DNA from: an uncultured Bacteroidales bacterium
Lineage (GTDB): Bacteria; Bacteroidota; Bacteroidia; Bacteroidales; Bacteroidaceae
Assembly: GCA_902801425.1 (NCBI GenBank)
Contig: CADCIQ010000013.1
Location: 1 to 38,975 of the forward strand
Length of the DNA: 38,975 bases
Direction of reading: 5' to 3'
This document shows, piece by piece, positions 18,495-25,985 of the stretch; positions within the stretch are counted from its first letter, which is position 1, and the number at the start of each line of letters is the position of its first letter. Below the pieces are notes generated by a model that saw only the letters and a list, made by a program, of their open reading frames with translations, did not search any database and had not been told where the DNA came from. Both the position numbers and the translations under genes were made by a program.

Positions 18495-19298
18495 ATGGCA
18501 ACAGACAAGAAATTAATCACACTCAAGACTCTCAATAAGAGTAATGTCTGGGAACTCCAGGAGAATGATGTATTCAGAATCTGGAGTGCAGGGGAAAAAG
18601 ATGCAGATATGACAGAGAACATCAACAGATATATCACTATTCTCCGTTCTGCATTCGAAATTGAAGAGGTTAAGGTCGATCGTCCGGAAATAATAAAGAA
18701 ATATGAGGCACGCGGTATGTGCGTTGGATTGCTTCGCGTTGACGAAAGCAACAAGGTGAAGTACGCAATCAAGAAGCGTCCTATCCTTCGCGTAACCGAC
18801 CTTACATACGAGAATATCCGTCACATTTCAGCAGCCAAGCTCCTTGAGGTCATCGAACGTAACTTCGGCGGTGGCTGGGATTCTCTCTCACAGAGCATCA
18901 AGGATATCATCGAAAGTGGTTTCGATATCTCCACCACTACCCTTCCGAAGGATCGTCTGCACAAGCCAGGCGGTCTCTACGAGAAGAAGATGGAAGATGG
19001 TTTTGACGTACTTGAGATTCCAAAGGGTATGTGGACAGAGGCTATTTTCGCCAAGGAGAAGCCTGAAATGGTCAAGGTCAAGATGCGTTACGACGAAGAT
19101 GGAGTTCACTTCGAGGATGATGATGCCGATAGCGATGAGGATGTAGATATCAAGGACGACTACTACAAGGCAGACGAGGACGATGACGCATTCGATGATG
19201 ACAAGCTCACTGAGGAGAGTTATCGTACCACATACGACACAGACCCTGACGAACTCGGTCTTGAGGCTGCGGAAGTCGGCGATGATGACGACTATTAA
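18495..19298 (+). CDS. Cytoplasmic protein of unknown function with acidic tail
   Basis: This 267-residue protein has no signal peptide or membrane segment. Residues 1-195 look folded, with a possible helical core (MTENINRYITILRSAFEIEE; AAKLLEVIERNF; LSQSIKDIIESGF). Residues about 200-267 are dominated by Asp and Glu, ending GDDDDY. I do not recognise the family; the fold region has the feel of a conserved Bacteroidales protein. Acidic tails of this kind occur in nucleic-acid mimics and in the delta subunit of Firmicutes RNA polymerase, but no homology is claimed. It is a single gene with a perfect promoter and a strong terminator, and its codon use is like that of highly expressed neighbours. 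Confidence 0.8.
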   Translation: MATDKKLITLKTLNKSNVWELQENDVFRIWSAGEKDADMTENINRYITILRSAFEIEEVKVDRPEIIKKYEARGMCVGLLRVDESNKVKYAIKKRPILRVTDLTYENIRHISAAKLLEVIERNFGGGWDSLSQSIKDIIESGFDISTTTLPKDRLHKPGGLYEKKMEDGFDVLEIPKGMWTEAIFAKEKPEMVKVKMRYDEDGVHFEDDDADSDEDVDIKDDYYKADEDDDAFDDDKLTEESYRTTYDTDPDELGLEAAEVGDDDDY

Positions 19299-19343
19299 TC
19301 CTTTAGATTAAAGTGTAAAGATCAAAGATTAATGTAGATAGTA

Positions 19344-19377
19344 AAGGCTCGTTTCGTACAGAAGCGAGCCTTTTATT
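19344..19377 (+). terminator. Terminator after the acidic-tail gene
   Basis: AAGGCTCGTTTC (19344-19355) pairs with GAAGCGAGCCTT (19361-19372), 12 bp with one G-T pair and loop GTACA, followed by TTATTT. The 11-nt repeat array A begins about 12 nt further on. Confidence 0.85.
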
Positions 19378-19388
19378 TGTTATAGTAA

Positions 19389-19514
19389 CGCTAATCCTCC
19401 GTTGATCCTCCGTACCAAACTCGATGATCCTTCGCTTCCCCACCGACTTTGCACCGACTTTGCACCGACTTTGGTACGGAGGAAGAGCGAAGGATCAACG
19501 GAGTTACATCGGAT
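19389..19514. repeat. 11-nt periodic array A, with inverted arms
   Basis: A CG step occurs in the same register every 11 nt, twelve times in a row, at 19389, 19400, 19411, 19422, 19433, 19444, 19455, 19466, 19477, 19488, 19499 and 19510. Sub-blocks are ATCCTCCGTTG/ATCCTCCGTAC (19394-19415) and three identical CACCGACTTTG units (19441-19473). The left arm 19397-19418 is the reverse complement of 19471-19480 plus 19492-19503; the right arm has exactly one additional 11-nt unit (19481-19491) between those two blocks. Not coding in any consistent frame, since 11 is not a multiple of 3. Confidence 0.85.
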
Positions 19515-19533
19515 AGAGAGAGAATTCAAATAG

Positions 19534-19764
19534 TCACTCTATATCTTCATAATCGCAATCACAGTCATGCTCTTCATAACAACTATCATCCTCACAGTTA
19601 TCACAGAATGAATCATCATTGCAATCTTCATCACATTCATGATTCATACAACACTCGTCATAACCATCCTCATATCCACGCTCGTATGAGTCGCTATATG
19701 AATTATTAGAATTGTTATTTTGCTTCTGGTTACTATTACCAAAGAGAAAACTTAGTAAACCCAT
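19534..19764 (-). CDS. Small Cys- and Asp/Glu-rich protein, 76 residues
   Basis: The ORF begins MGLLSFLFGNS, a short hydrophobic or amphipathic N-terminus, followed by an Asn/Ser/Gln linker (12-25), then a tail (about 30-76) with nine Cys and more than twenty Asp/Glu, for example DECCMNHECDEDC and HDCDCDYEDIE. The spacing fits metal binding or a disulfide-rich tail anchored to a membrane, but no known zinc finger pattern is evident. It lies 39 bp downstream of the 249-residue gene on the same strand and may be co-transcribed. Strong amino-acid bias could also make it a chance ORF in AT-rich DNA, but the ordered three-part layout argues for a gene. Confidence 0.5.
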   Translation of the reverse strand: MGLLSFLFGNSNQKQNNNSNNSYSDSYERGYEDGYDECCMNHECDEDCNDDSFCDNCEDDSCYEEHDCDCDYEDIE

Positions 19765-19803
19765 AGTACGTTGTTATAGATGTGGAGAAAATTAATTTGA
19801 AGA

Positions 19804-20553
19804 TTATAATTCGACATATCGACACATATACCTACCATCTGAATCAAATTCGGGTTCACCCATCTCTAATTCATTACCATCATAATATACATATTGAATA
19901 GATTTTGCCTTAGAAGATAGTTCTTTACAATTATTTGTAGAAATATACATTCTACAATTCTTACTAAAATATTCTCTACGCTTATGGAGTTTATTTTGAT
20001 TTCCTGGCTGTGGCATATGAATAAGATTAAGAATTAAATCTACTCTTTTTATAACATCTGTGAACCTTTTTACAAGTTTCTTGTTATCAATCCTTATTAC
20101 TACTTTGTTTTTCTCAGATTGAATGTTTTTCAGTATGTTATTCTCACCACAAAGCAGTAGAAGACATTTATGACCTCCTACTTCAAATTGTCTTCTTGTC
20201 TCTAATTCATTAACAAATGCCTCTGCAAGAAATTCATCTCCTTCTATTATATCAGATGTGGTAAAATATTGAAATGTGTGCATATTTTCCAATTTACCGT
20301 TCCTTATCAAAAAGGGACAATGAATTATTTGGGTATTCAAATCACCAATAGACAATTGAGAAACTTCAAAAAGAACGGTAGATTTCTTATTTTTAACACA
20401 TTCCGATAATGATATGGCATTATCCAATGTATCAATTGTATTTCCCGAGAAGAAAACCAAATCCGATTTTGACTTGTTTATAATTTCAGTTGTTATAGCC
20501 AACTTCTCAGCAGGATTCAAATCAAGTATGTATGATACAATCTGTATTTTCAT
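19804..20553 (-). CDS. Accessory protein, possibly a degenerate nitrilase-fold protein
   Basis: This 249-residue cytoplasmic protein is clearly more AT-rich than its neighbours, suggesting acquisition by transfer. Weak hints of the carbon-nitrogen hydrolase fold are SDLVFFSGNTI (30-40, where nitrilases have a strand followed by the catalytic Glu), LLLLCGENNIL (131-141, with Cys135 where the nucleophile would be) and VDLILNLIHMPQ (171-182). The catalytic Glu of the first motif is absent, so if the fold is right the protein may be inactive or altered. I do not recognise a named family. It is placed between DUF4301 and the Cys-rich gene, 91 bp after DUF4301 with a strong hairpin in between. Confidence 0.6.
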   Translation of the reverse strand: MKIQIVSYILDLNPAEKLAITTEIINKSKSDLVFFSGNTIDTLDNAISLSECVKNKKSTVLFEVSQLSIGDLNTQIIHCPFLIRNGKLENMHTFQYFTTSDIIEGDEFLAEAFVNELETRRQFEVGGHKCLLLLCGENNILKNIQSEKNKVVIRIDNKKLVKRFTDVIKRVDLILNLIHMPQPGNQNKLHKRREYFSKNCRMYISTNNCKELSSKAKSIQYVYYDGNELEMGEPEFDSDGRYMCRYVEL

Positions 20554-20586
20554 AATATTAGTTTATGATTTTTCATGTTTATATTT

Positions 20587-20630
20587 AATTCAAGTTTCCC
20601 ACACTATTTTCTATGTGGGGAACTTGAATT
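20587..20630. terminator. Long hairpin after the DUF4301 gene
   Basis: AATTCAAGTTTCCCACA (20587-20603) pairs over 17 positions with TGTGGGGAACTTGAATT (20614-20630), one G-T pair, 10-nt loop. It lies 15 nt beyond the DUF4301 stop on the minus strand; the T-run is weak. Confidence 0.65.
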
Positions 20631-20644
20631 TGTATAATAAGGAA

Positions 20645-22162
20645 TTACTGATGCTGTTCACGCAACAGATCATTCACGGTCTTTACAGGATTGAAAGTGC
20701 CAAGTGGAACTTCTACGAAGATTGTGTTCCAGTCACTCATAGCACCATTCCATAAACCTGGGAGTTCAAGAGCCTTGAGTTCCTTACCATTCTTTGACTT
20801 GCTTGAAATGAAGCCTGTGGTACGATCTACATAGTCTGGGAGGTTGAAGGCATTGCCCTTATAGTCCTTAACCGCACAAACAAGATCAACAGGATTGAAG
20901 TGAGTACCCTCTGTGAAGTACTTCATATAAGTCTCGTTGTTCTTGTCAATCTGTGAAGACTCAAGAATCTGCAAAGAATAAGTGCCATCCTGATTATATG
21001 CAAGGAACGGACCACCACCAGGCTCTCCTACATTCTTAACCACACCAGCAACACGCATTGGACGGTTCAGCTTCTTCTTCAAATAGATAACAAGTTCGGC
21101 ATCCTCAAGATCTTTCAAATCTGCCTTTACGCAACAAAGTTCACGCTTCACAAAACGTGCAATCTCAACAAGCTGCTCGTGAGTATATTTGCCAGAATCA
21201 AGAAGTTCGAGATATTCAAATGCCTGTTTCTGCAAGGTAACGAGTACACCTGCGATAACTTGCTTCCACTCAACGGTTTCAGGCTTCAAACGATCAGGAA
21301 CAACATTATCAATATTCTTCACAAATATAACATCGGCAGAAATCTCATTTAGATTCTCAATCAAAGCACCATGACCACCAGGACGGAACAACAGACTACC
21401 ATCAGAATTGCGGAATGGTGTATTATCAGGATTTGCCGCGACTGTATCTGTGCTTGGCTTCTGCTCAGAGAATGAAATATCATATTTAACACCGAATTTC
21501 TTCTCATAGCCCGCAGCTTTCTCTGCCACCTTTTGCTTAAAAAAGCCCATGTGCTCATGCGAAACGGTGAAATGAACATTAGCCTCACCTGCAGAAGCAG
21601 CATATAAAGCCCCCTCTACAAGATGCTCCTCCATTGGGGTACGAGCACCATCCTCATACTTATGGAACAACAGCATACCCTTTGGCAACTGACCATAGTT
21701 CAATCCGTCAGCATCAAGCATTCCCTTTGCCACAGCCTTATAGTTGCCCTCGGCAATAAGTTCCTTGATTCCCTTACCCTTCTGCTGCTTGAGAAGAGCA
21801 TCAAGAGCATCATAGAAAGCGAACTTCTCGATATTATCAAAATACTTCTTCTCGAAATCAGTTGTAGGAGTATCATATTCGGCATCGACAAATGCGAACA
21901 TATCCTTAAACATACGTGATGCTGCACCAGAGGCTGGCACGAACTTAACTATTTTTTTGCCCTCTGCCTTATAGTCGTTCCATGCCTTTACATACGCCTT
22001 CACCTCATCGGCAGTAGGAGCCAATATGCCATTACCGATGGCTGCAGGACCTTCAAGTTTAAGGAATGGGAAACCAGTTTTGAACTCTTCAAGCTGCTGT
22101 TCGAGCTTCTCTGCAGTGATGCCCTTGGCAGCCAACTGCTTTAGATCTTTTTCTGTTAACAT
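20645..22162 (-). CDS. DUF4301 family protein
   Basis: This 505-residue cytoplasmic protein matches the DUF4301 family of Bacteroidota as I know it. Recognisable parts are KIVKFVPASGAASRMFKDM (about 69-87), YGQLPKGMLLFHKYEDGARTP, RPGGHGALIENLNEISADVI and RVAGVVKNVGEPGGGPFLAY. The PASGAASRMFK and RPGGHGALIENLN patterns recall nucleotidyl- or sugar-phosphate-binding folds of the nucleotidyltransferase type; the function is not established. It has its own promoter and is followed by a strong hairpin. The codon use resembles that of housekeeping neighbours. Confidence 0.88.
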   Translation of the reverse strand: MLTEKDLKQLAAKGITAEKLEQQLEEFKTGFPFLKLEGPAAIGNGILAPTADEVKAYVKAWNDYKAEGKKIVKFVPASGAASRMFKDMFAFVDAEYDTPTTDFEKKYFDNIEKFAFYDALDALLKQQKGKGIKELIAEGNYKAVAKGMLDADGLNYGQLPKGMLLFHKYEDGARTPMEEHLVEGALYAASAGEANVHFTVSHEHMGFFKQKVAEKAAGYEKKFGVKYDISFSEQKPSTDTVAANPDNTPFRNSDGSLLFRPGGHGALIENLNEISADVIFVKNIDNVVPDRLKPETVEWKQVIAGVLVTLQKQAFEYLELLDSGKYTHEQLVEIARFVKRELCCVKADLKDLEDAELVIYLKKKLNRPMRVAGVVKNVGEPGGGPFLAYNQDGTYSLQILESSQIDKNNETYMKYFTEGTHFNPVDLVCAVKDYKGNAFNLPDYVDRTTGFISSKSKNGKELKALELPGLWNGAMSDWNTIFVEVPLGTFNPVKTVNDLLREQHQ

Positions 22163-22205
22163 AGATATATTTATAGGTTTTGCGTTATACAGGATATTAT
22201 CGCCA

Positions 22206-22237
22206 CAAAGGTAATGTTTTTATTTGTTTTCTGCAAG
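22206..22237 (-). promoter_or_regulatory. Promoter of the DUF4301 gene
   Basis: On the minus strand CTTG (22234-22237), 20 nt, TACCTTTG (22206-22213), one mismatch from consensus. Confidence 0.6.
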
Positions 22238-22328
22238 ATTATCATCCAACTTTTTTTCTTAATTGCTAAATTATGTTAATATTACAATAAATCACGAATT
22301 GTTTTATTCAATTTTAAATAAAAAGATG

Positions 22329-22336
22329 TAACTTTG
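22329..22336 (+). promoter_or_regulatory. -7 element of the 22369-22680 gene
   Basis: TAACTTTG matches TAnnTTTG, 32 nt before the ATG. No TTTG lies at the expected distance upstream. Confidence 0.45.
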
Positions 22337-22368
22337 TAATCAAATAACAACAAAAAGACGTTAGGCTT

Positions 22369-22680
22369 ATGACTAAAAATATATTATCCATAGCGTTTGC
22401 AGCACTTGCAATATTTGGATCTGCCCAGACAGCAGATGCAGCTCCTCTTATGGAACTTATTGAGGTTGATCAGCAGAGCGCACAGATTTCGCTGACCGAC
22501 AACAATGTTCTCCATATCACAGGTGGAGCTGGTCAGTTGCTCGAAATCTATAATGTAGCTGGCGTAAAGCTTTCTGTCACCAAGATTGACAGTCAGGAGA
22601 AGCGCGTTGAGCTAAACCTTTCCAAAGGTTGCTATATAGTGAAAGTAGGAAAGACTGTGCGTAAGATTTCGTTGAAATAA
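22369..22680 (+). CDS. Small secreted protein resembling a lone T9SS-type C-terminal domain
   Basis: This 103-residue protein has a signal peptide (1-24, cleavage near ADAA) followed by one beta-sandwich-like domain. Its second half, LLEIYNVAGVKL then VELNLSKGCYIVKVGKTVRK, follows the pattern of the type IX secretion C-terminal sorting domain and related Bacteroidota tail domains, in which a YN..G strand is followed by a LxxGxYIVKV strand and a basic end. Here there is no cargo before it. It could be a free-standing domain, a remnant of a larger exported protein, or a small periplasmic protein with the same fold. Both a promoter element and a downstream hairpin are present. Confidence 0.7.
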   Translation: MTKNILSIAFAALAIFGSAQTADAAPLMELIEVDQQSAQISLTDNNVLHITGGAGQLLEIYNVAGVKLSVTKIDSQEKRVELNLSKGCYIVKVGKTVRKISLK

Positions 22681-22751
22681 AAACTTGTAAATGAAAAGTG
22701 AAAAATGAAAAATACAAGTTTGTATTATTCGCAGAAAATGCTAATATGCAT

Positions 22752-22790
22752 TTTATAATTTTTCATTTTTAATTTTTCATTTAAAATAAA
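22752..22790. repeat. AT-rich dispersed repeat (second copy)
   Basis: The reverse complement contains AAATTAAAAATGAAAAATTA followed by TAAAAT, the same as 13650-13675 in the rfbA-rfbC gap. Just upstream, 22690-22716 carries the opposite orientation (AAATGAAAAGTGAAAAATGA), so the segment is also palindromic. Confidence 0.55.
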
Positions 22791-22799
22791 AGGACCTAT

Positions 22800-22842
22800 G
22801 GCCAGTAGCACCAGAAAAAAGATGCTATCTGGTCATTTTTTT
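22800..22842 (+). terminator. Terminator between the small secreted protein and the L,D-transpeptidase gene
   Basis: GGCCAGTAGCA (22800-22810) pairs with TGCTATCTGGTC (22823-22834) with one bulge, then ATTTTTTT. It lies 45 nt before the next ATG, with no promoter recognisable between, so it might also act as an attenuator in the leader of the following operon. Confidence 0.6.
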
Positions 22843-22886
22843 GAAACTGTGGGGTGAAAATATTCGTCAATAATCATTATAGGATA

Positions 22887-24422
22887 ATGAGGAAACACTT
22901 ATCTATGCTTTTTTCTCTTGCTCTTGTGCTCATGATTGCGTCATGCGCAAAAGAGAAAGTCGTAGAGCATCCGTATGCAGGGCTTTCCTCTGAATACTAT
23001 GATTCTTTCTCCGACAAGGCTCTTACGGCTAATGCACAGGAGATAAGAGACAACATCCTTAATATAGTGAAAGCTGACCGTGACAGCCTGAAGGCAGACC
23101 GCTACACACGAGCACACTATAAATATTTCTCCACATCACCTTCCGCTTTCCTATGGATTGACCGCCAAGGCATTTCCACCCAAGCAGACACTCTCCTTGC
23201 CTGTCTCGACTCTTGTGACCGTGAAGGCTTTGAGAAACGACAGTTTGGCGTAGAGTATATACGAAAGGACCTTGAAACCCTGCGCAACCTGTCTTTTGAG
23301 GCAGCAGGAAAGAACAGTATCAACAGGGTGTTAGCACGACTGGAATACAACCTCACAAAGGCTTTCCTGCGCTATGCAGTTGGTCAGCGATACGGCTTCA
23401 CAAACCCTTTTGACCTATTGAACCGTCTTGATGTGCGCGACTCTGACTCTGTTCGCATAACATACCGCCAACTCTTCGATGACTCTATCCACATCTGCGG
23501 AAAACAGACCTTCTATGGCGCAATAAACGCGATAAAGCATGATAGCGTGGGAATATACCTTGCAAAGGCCATGGCTCACACACCTATCTACAATCGCATA
23601 AAGGCAGGGCTGAAGAATGATTCACTTGACCGTCAGCTAATCCTCGTCAATCTTGAGCGTGCACGCTGGAAACCTACCGACGCACCTCATCTTCACGATG
23701 AATACATAATAGTAAACATCCCGGCATTCCACCTCTGGGCAATGCGCGACAACCGCCTTTCCATTGACATGAAGATAGGATGCGGCGCTACAAAGACAAA
23801 GACTCCTTTGCTTCATAGCAAGATAAAGCGAATGGAACTAAATCCGCAATGGGTAATACCTTGGAGCATTCGCAAGAAGGAGATCTCAGGCCACGGAGGA
23901 GATGCAGGATATTTCTCTCGCAATCACTATTTTGCAAGAAACAAGAAGACAGGAGCGAAACTCACGGGTGCAGCTATTACCCAGGGTATAATAATGTCAC
24001 CCGACTGGTCTATAGTTCAGGAAGGCGGCGACGGCAATTCACTCGGTCGTATCATCTTCCGCTTTGACAACAACTTCTCAATCTATGTTCACGACACCTC
24101 AACACCAAGTGTCTTCCAGCGCAAAGTCCGCAGCGTGTCACACGGATGCATACGTGTAGAAAAGCCTTACGAACTCGCTTGCTACCTGCTTCGTGACAAA
24201 GACCCGGAAACAGCGGAGAAGATAAAATACTCTATGGAAGCTGACATGTCAGACCCTAAACGCGACTGGAAGAAACTAATAGGTTCAAAGAAGGTTAACC
24301 CGCAAGTACCAATATTCATCGTCTATTACACACTGTTCCCTGTGCCGGACGGAACCCTCGAAAGTTACCCCGACATCTACGGATACGACAGTGTCATAAC
24401 TAAAGCCCTCAGAGCAATATGA
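22887..24422 (+). CDS. Lipoprotein L,D-transpeptidase (YkuD domain)
   Basis: From the ATG at 22887 the protein has 511 residues: lipoprotein signal with lipobox ending IASC (Cys20), a helical region (about 30-270) like the scaffold of YcbB-type enzymes, and a YkuD catalytic domain (about 280-440) with the active-site SHGCIRVEKP, Cys421. These enzymes make 3-3 cross-links in peptidoglycan or attach proteins to it. A GTG at 22854 gives a longer frame, but the signal peptide is only correctly placed from 22887, which follows AGGA. The stop overlaps the start of the sigma factor by four bases (ATGA), so cell-wall enzyme and regulator are translated together. Confidence 0.88.
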   Translation: MRKHLSMLFSLALVLMIASCAKEKVVEHPYAGLSSEYYDSFSDKALTANAQEIRDNILNIVKADRDSLKADRYTRAHYKYFSTSPSAFLWIDRQGISTQADTLLACLDSCDREGFEKRQFGVEYIRKDLETLRNLSFEAAGKNSINRVLARLEYNLTKAFLRYAVGQRYGFTNPFDLLNRLDVRDSDSVRITYRQLFDDSIHICGKQTFYGAINAIKHDSVGIYLAKAMAHTPIYNRIKAGLKNDSLDRQLILVNLERARWKPTDAPHLHDEYIIVNIPAFHLWAMRDNRLSIDMKIGCGATKTKTPLLHSKIKRMELNPQWVIPWSIRKKEISGHGGDAGYFSRNHYFARNKKTGAKLTGAAITQGIIMSPDWSIVQEGGDGNSLGRIIFRFDNNFSIYVHDTSTPSVFQRKVRSVSHGCIRVEKPYELACYLLRDKDPETAEKIKYSMEADMSDPKRDWKKLIGSKKVNPQVPIFIVYYTLFPVPDGTLESYPDIYGYDSVITKALRAI

Positions 24423-24916
24423 CAGACAAAGAAGCCAGATTCTCTCAGATAGTAAACCAGTATAGTGAGCAGCTATACTGGAAGGCTCGTCAGATTGTTG
24501 TCCGACACGAGGATGCAGACGATGTGGTTCAAAACGCATTTCTCAAGGCATGGGCACGCTTTGACGATTTCCGAGGAGATGCAAACATATACACATGGAT
24601 ATACCGCATCACCGTCAATGAGGCCATTGATTTTCTAAGGAAAAAACACGAACAGGTATCCCCCGACGGTGAGATGAGAATAGCCGACAATCAGTTTGCC
24701 GATGACTATTTCGATGGAAATGAAACACAGAAAATGCTATACGAGGCAATGGAAACCCTTCCCGAGGCACAACGTGCAACATTCTCATTGCGTTATTTCG
24801 ATGATATGCCCTACTCTGAGATTTCCAAGATACTGGGAACCACAGAGGGAGGTCTGAAAGCAAACTATCACCTTGCAGTAAAAAAAATTAAGGATTTTTT
24901 TCAACGCAAGAATTAA
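24419..24916 (+). CDS. ECF-family RNA polymerase sigma factor
   Basis: This 165-residue protein has sigma region 2 (about 10-80; DADDVVQNAFLKAWARFDDF, YTWIYRITVNEAIDFLRKK) and region 4 (about 105-160; LPEAQRATFSLRYFDDMPYS, then EISKILGTTEGGLKANYHLA). No N- or C-terminal extension is present. It overlaps the transpeptidase gene and lies 47 bp before a membrane protein typical of an anti-sigma partner, so it probably controls an envelope-related regulon including its own operon. Confidence 0.93.
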   Translation: MTDKEARFSQIVNQYSEQLYWKARQIVVRHEDADDVVQNAFLKAWARFDDFRGDANIYTWIYRITVNEAIDFLRKKHEQVSPDGEMRIADNQFADDYFDGNETQKMLYEAMETLPEAQRATFSLRYFDDMPYSEISKILGTTEGGLKANYHLAVKKIKDFFQRKN

Positions 24917-24963
24917 ACTTTTTCAATTTGTATTCGTCATAACAACAGAAAGGAACCATATTT

Positions 24964-25344
24964 ATGAATAACGATCTTAATGACATATTAGACAGGAATC
25001 AACTTGAGCACACCCCGTTCAGAGTCCCTGAAGGATATTTTGATTCGCTGAACAAGCGAATTATGGACAATGTTGCTAAGCAGGCTTCAGCAGAGAAAAG
25101 TGAGAAGCCAGCCAAGGCAAAGAACGTACACATGCACGTACTACGCTGGGCTGCCGCATGTGCTTGCGTACTCGTTGTCGGTGCAAGTGCCTTGATATTC
25201 ACTTTCAAGGATACCAAAACTCCAGATGTTGCCGCAGCCGCACAGCAAAGCACTATTACCGCAAGTGAGGATGCCTTCAATCAGGCAGCAGACTATACCA
25301 TGCTCGATAATCACGACATGTATCAGATGCTGGCAGAAGAATAA
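24964..25344 (+). CDS. Single-pass membrane protein, candidate anti-sigma factor
   Basis: This 126-residue protein has a cytoplasmic N-terminus (1-57) with HTPFRVPEGYFDSLNKRIMD, a motif that I associate with short Bacteroidota proteins encoded after ECF sigma genes, one membrane helix (about 59-80; WAAACACVLVVGASALIFTF) and a periplasmic tail (81-126). No zinc-binding ASD motif is visible. Position directly after the sigma gene and topology suggest an anti-sigma factor or a membrane regulator; this is inference. Confidence 0.7.
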   Translation: MNNDLNDILDRNQLEHTPFRVPEGYFDSLNKRIMDNVAKQASAEKSEKPAKAKNVHMHVLRWAAACACVLVVGASALIFTFKDTKTPDVAAAAQQSTITASEDAFNQAADYTMLDNHDMYQMLAEE

Positions 25345-25370
25345 GACTATCACCCATTAAATCACATAAG

Positions 25371-25877
25371 ATGAAATATATACTCACATTTATCTTAGCA
25401 CTTACTATGGCACTTCCCATCTCCGCGTGCAATGAAGACACACCGCAGGATGAGCGTCAGGAAGGTCAGAAGGAAGAGCAAAAAGAGCAAAAGAAATTTG
25501 ACCCGGAACGCTATCAGCGCGAGCTTGAGGCATACCTCTGTCATGAGGCTTGTCTCACTAAGCAGGAGGCACAAGCCATCTTCCCTCTCTTTAGGGAGAT
25601 GCAGCAGAAACAGCGTGCCATATATATGAAGAAGAAGGTCTTCGACAAAGCGGCACTATGCGACAACAAAGCAGCGGAAGCAGTCATCCTCGCATACGAT
25701 GAGCGTGAACTTGCCATAAAGAAACTCCAGCAGCAGTATCACAAGCAATTCATGAAAGTAATACCTGCTACAAAAGTTCTCAAACTAATCCGCGCGGAGG
25801 AACGCTTCAACCGAAATATGATGCGCCACTTCTCAAGAAGACCACAACAGCCACATCATCCTAAAGGAAACAAATAA
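25371..25877 (+). CDS. Spy/CpxP-like periplasmic helical protein
   Basis: This 168-residue protein has a signal peptide with a possible lipobox (LPISAC, Cys20), a Glu/Gln/Lys-rich linker (22-42), then a helical region with ACLTKQEAQAIFPLFREMQQ and a heptad-like ALIKK...YHKQFMKVIPATKVLKLIRAEERF that matches the LTxxQ-type periplasmic chaperone/sensor family (Spy, CpxP, ZraP-like). The end is Arg/His/Pro-rich. As the last gene of the transpeptidase-sigma unit it could be a periplasmic stress sensor or a chaperone. Confidence 0.75.
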   Translation: MKYILTFILALTMALPISACNEDTPQDERQEGQKEEQKEQKKFDPERYQRELEAYLCHEACLTKQEAQAIFPLFREMQQKQRAIYMKKKVFDKAALCDNKAAEAVILAYDERELAIKKLQQQYHKQFMKVIPATKVLKLIRAEERFNRNMMRHFSRRPQQPHHPKGNK

Positions 25878-25879
25878 AT

Positions 25880-25903
25880 AAAGCTCGGCACTCGCCGGGC
25901 TTT
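25880..25903 (+). terminator. Terminator of the sigma-factor operon
   Basis: AAAGCTCGGC (25880-25889) pairs with GCCGGGCTTT (25894-25903), 10 bp with one G-T pair and loop ACTC, followed by ATTCATT. Confidence 0.85.
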
Positions 25904-25985
25904 ATTCATTCATATCACAAAGAATCTACATATAAATACATAGAAAAATGCAAAGACCCTTCTTTACGTAGTTATGGAATCTCCA

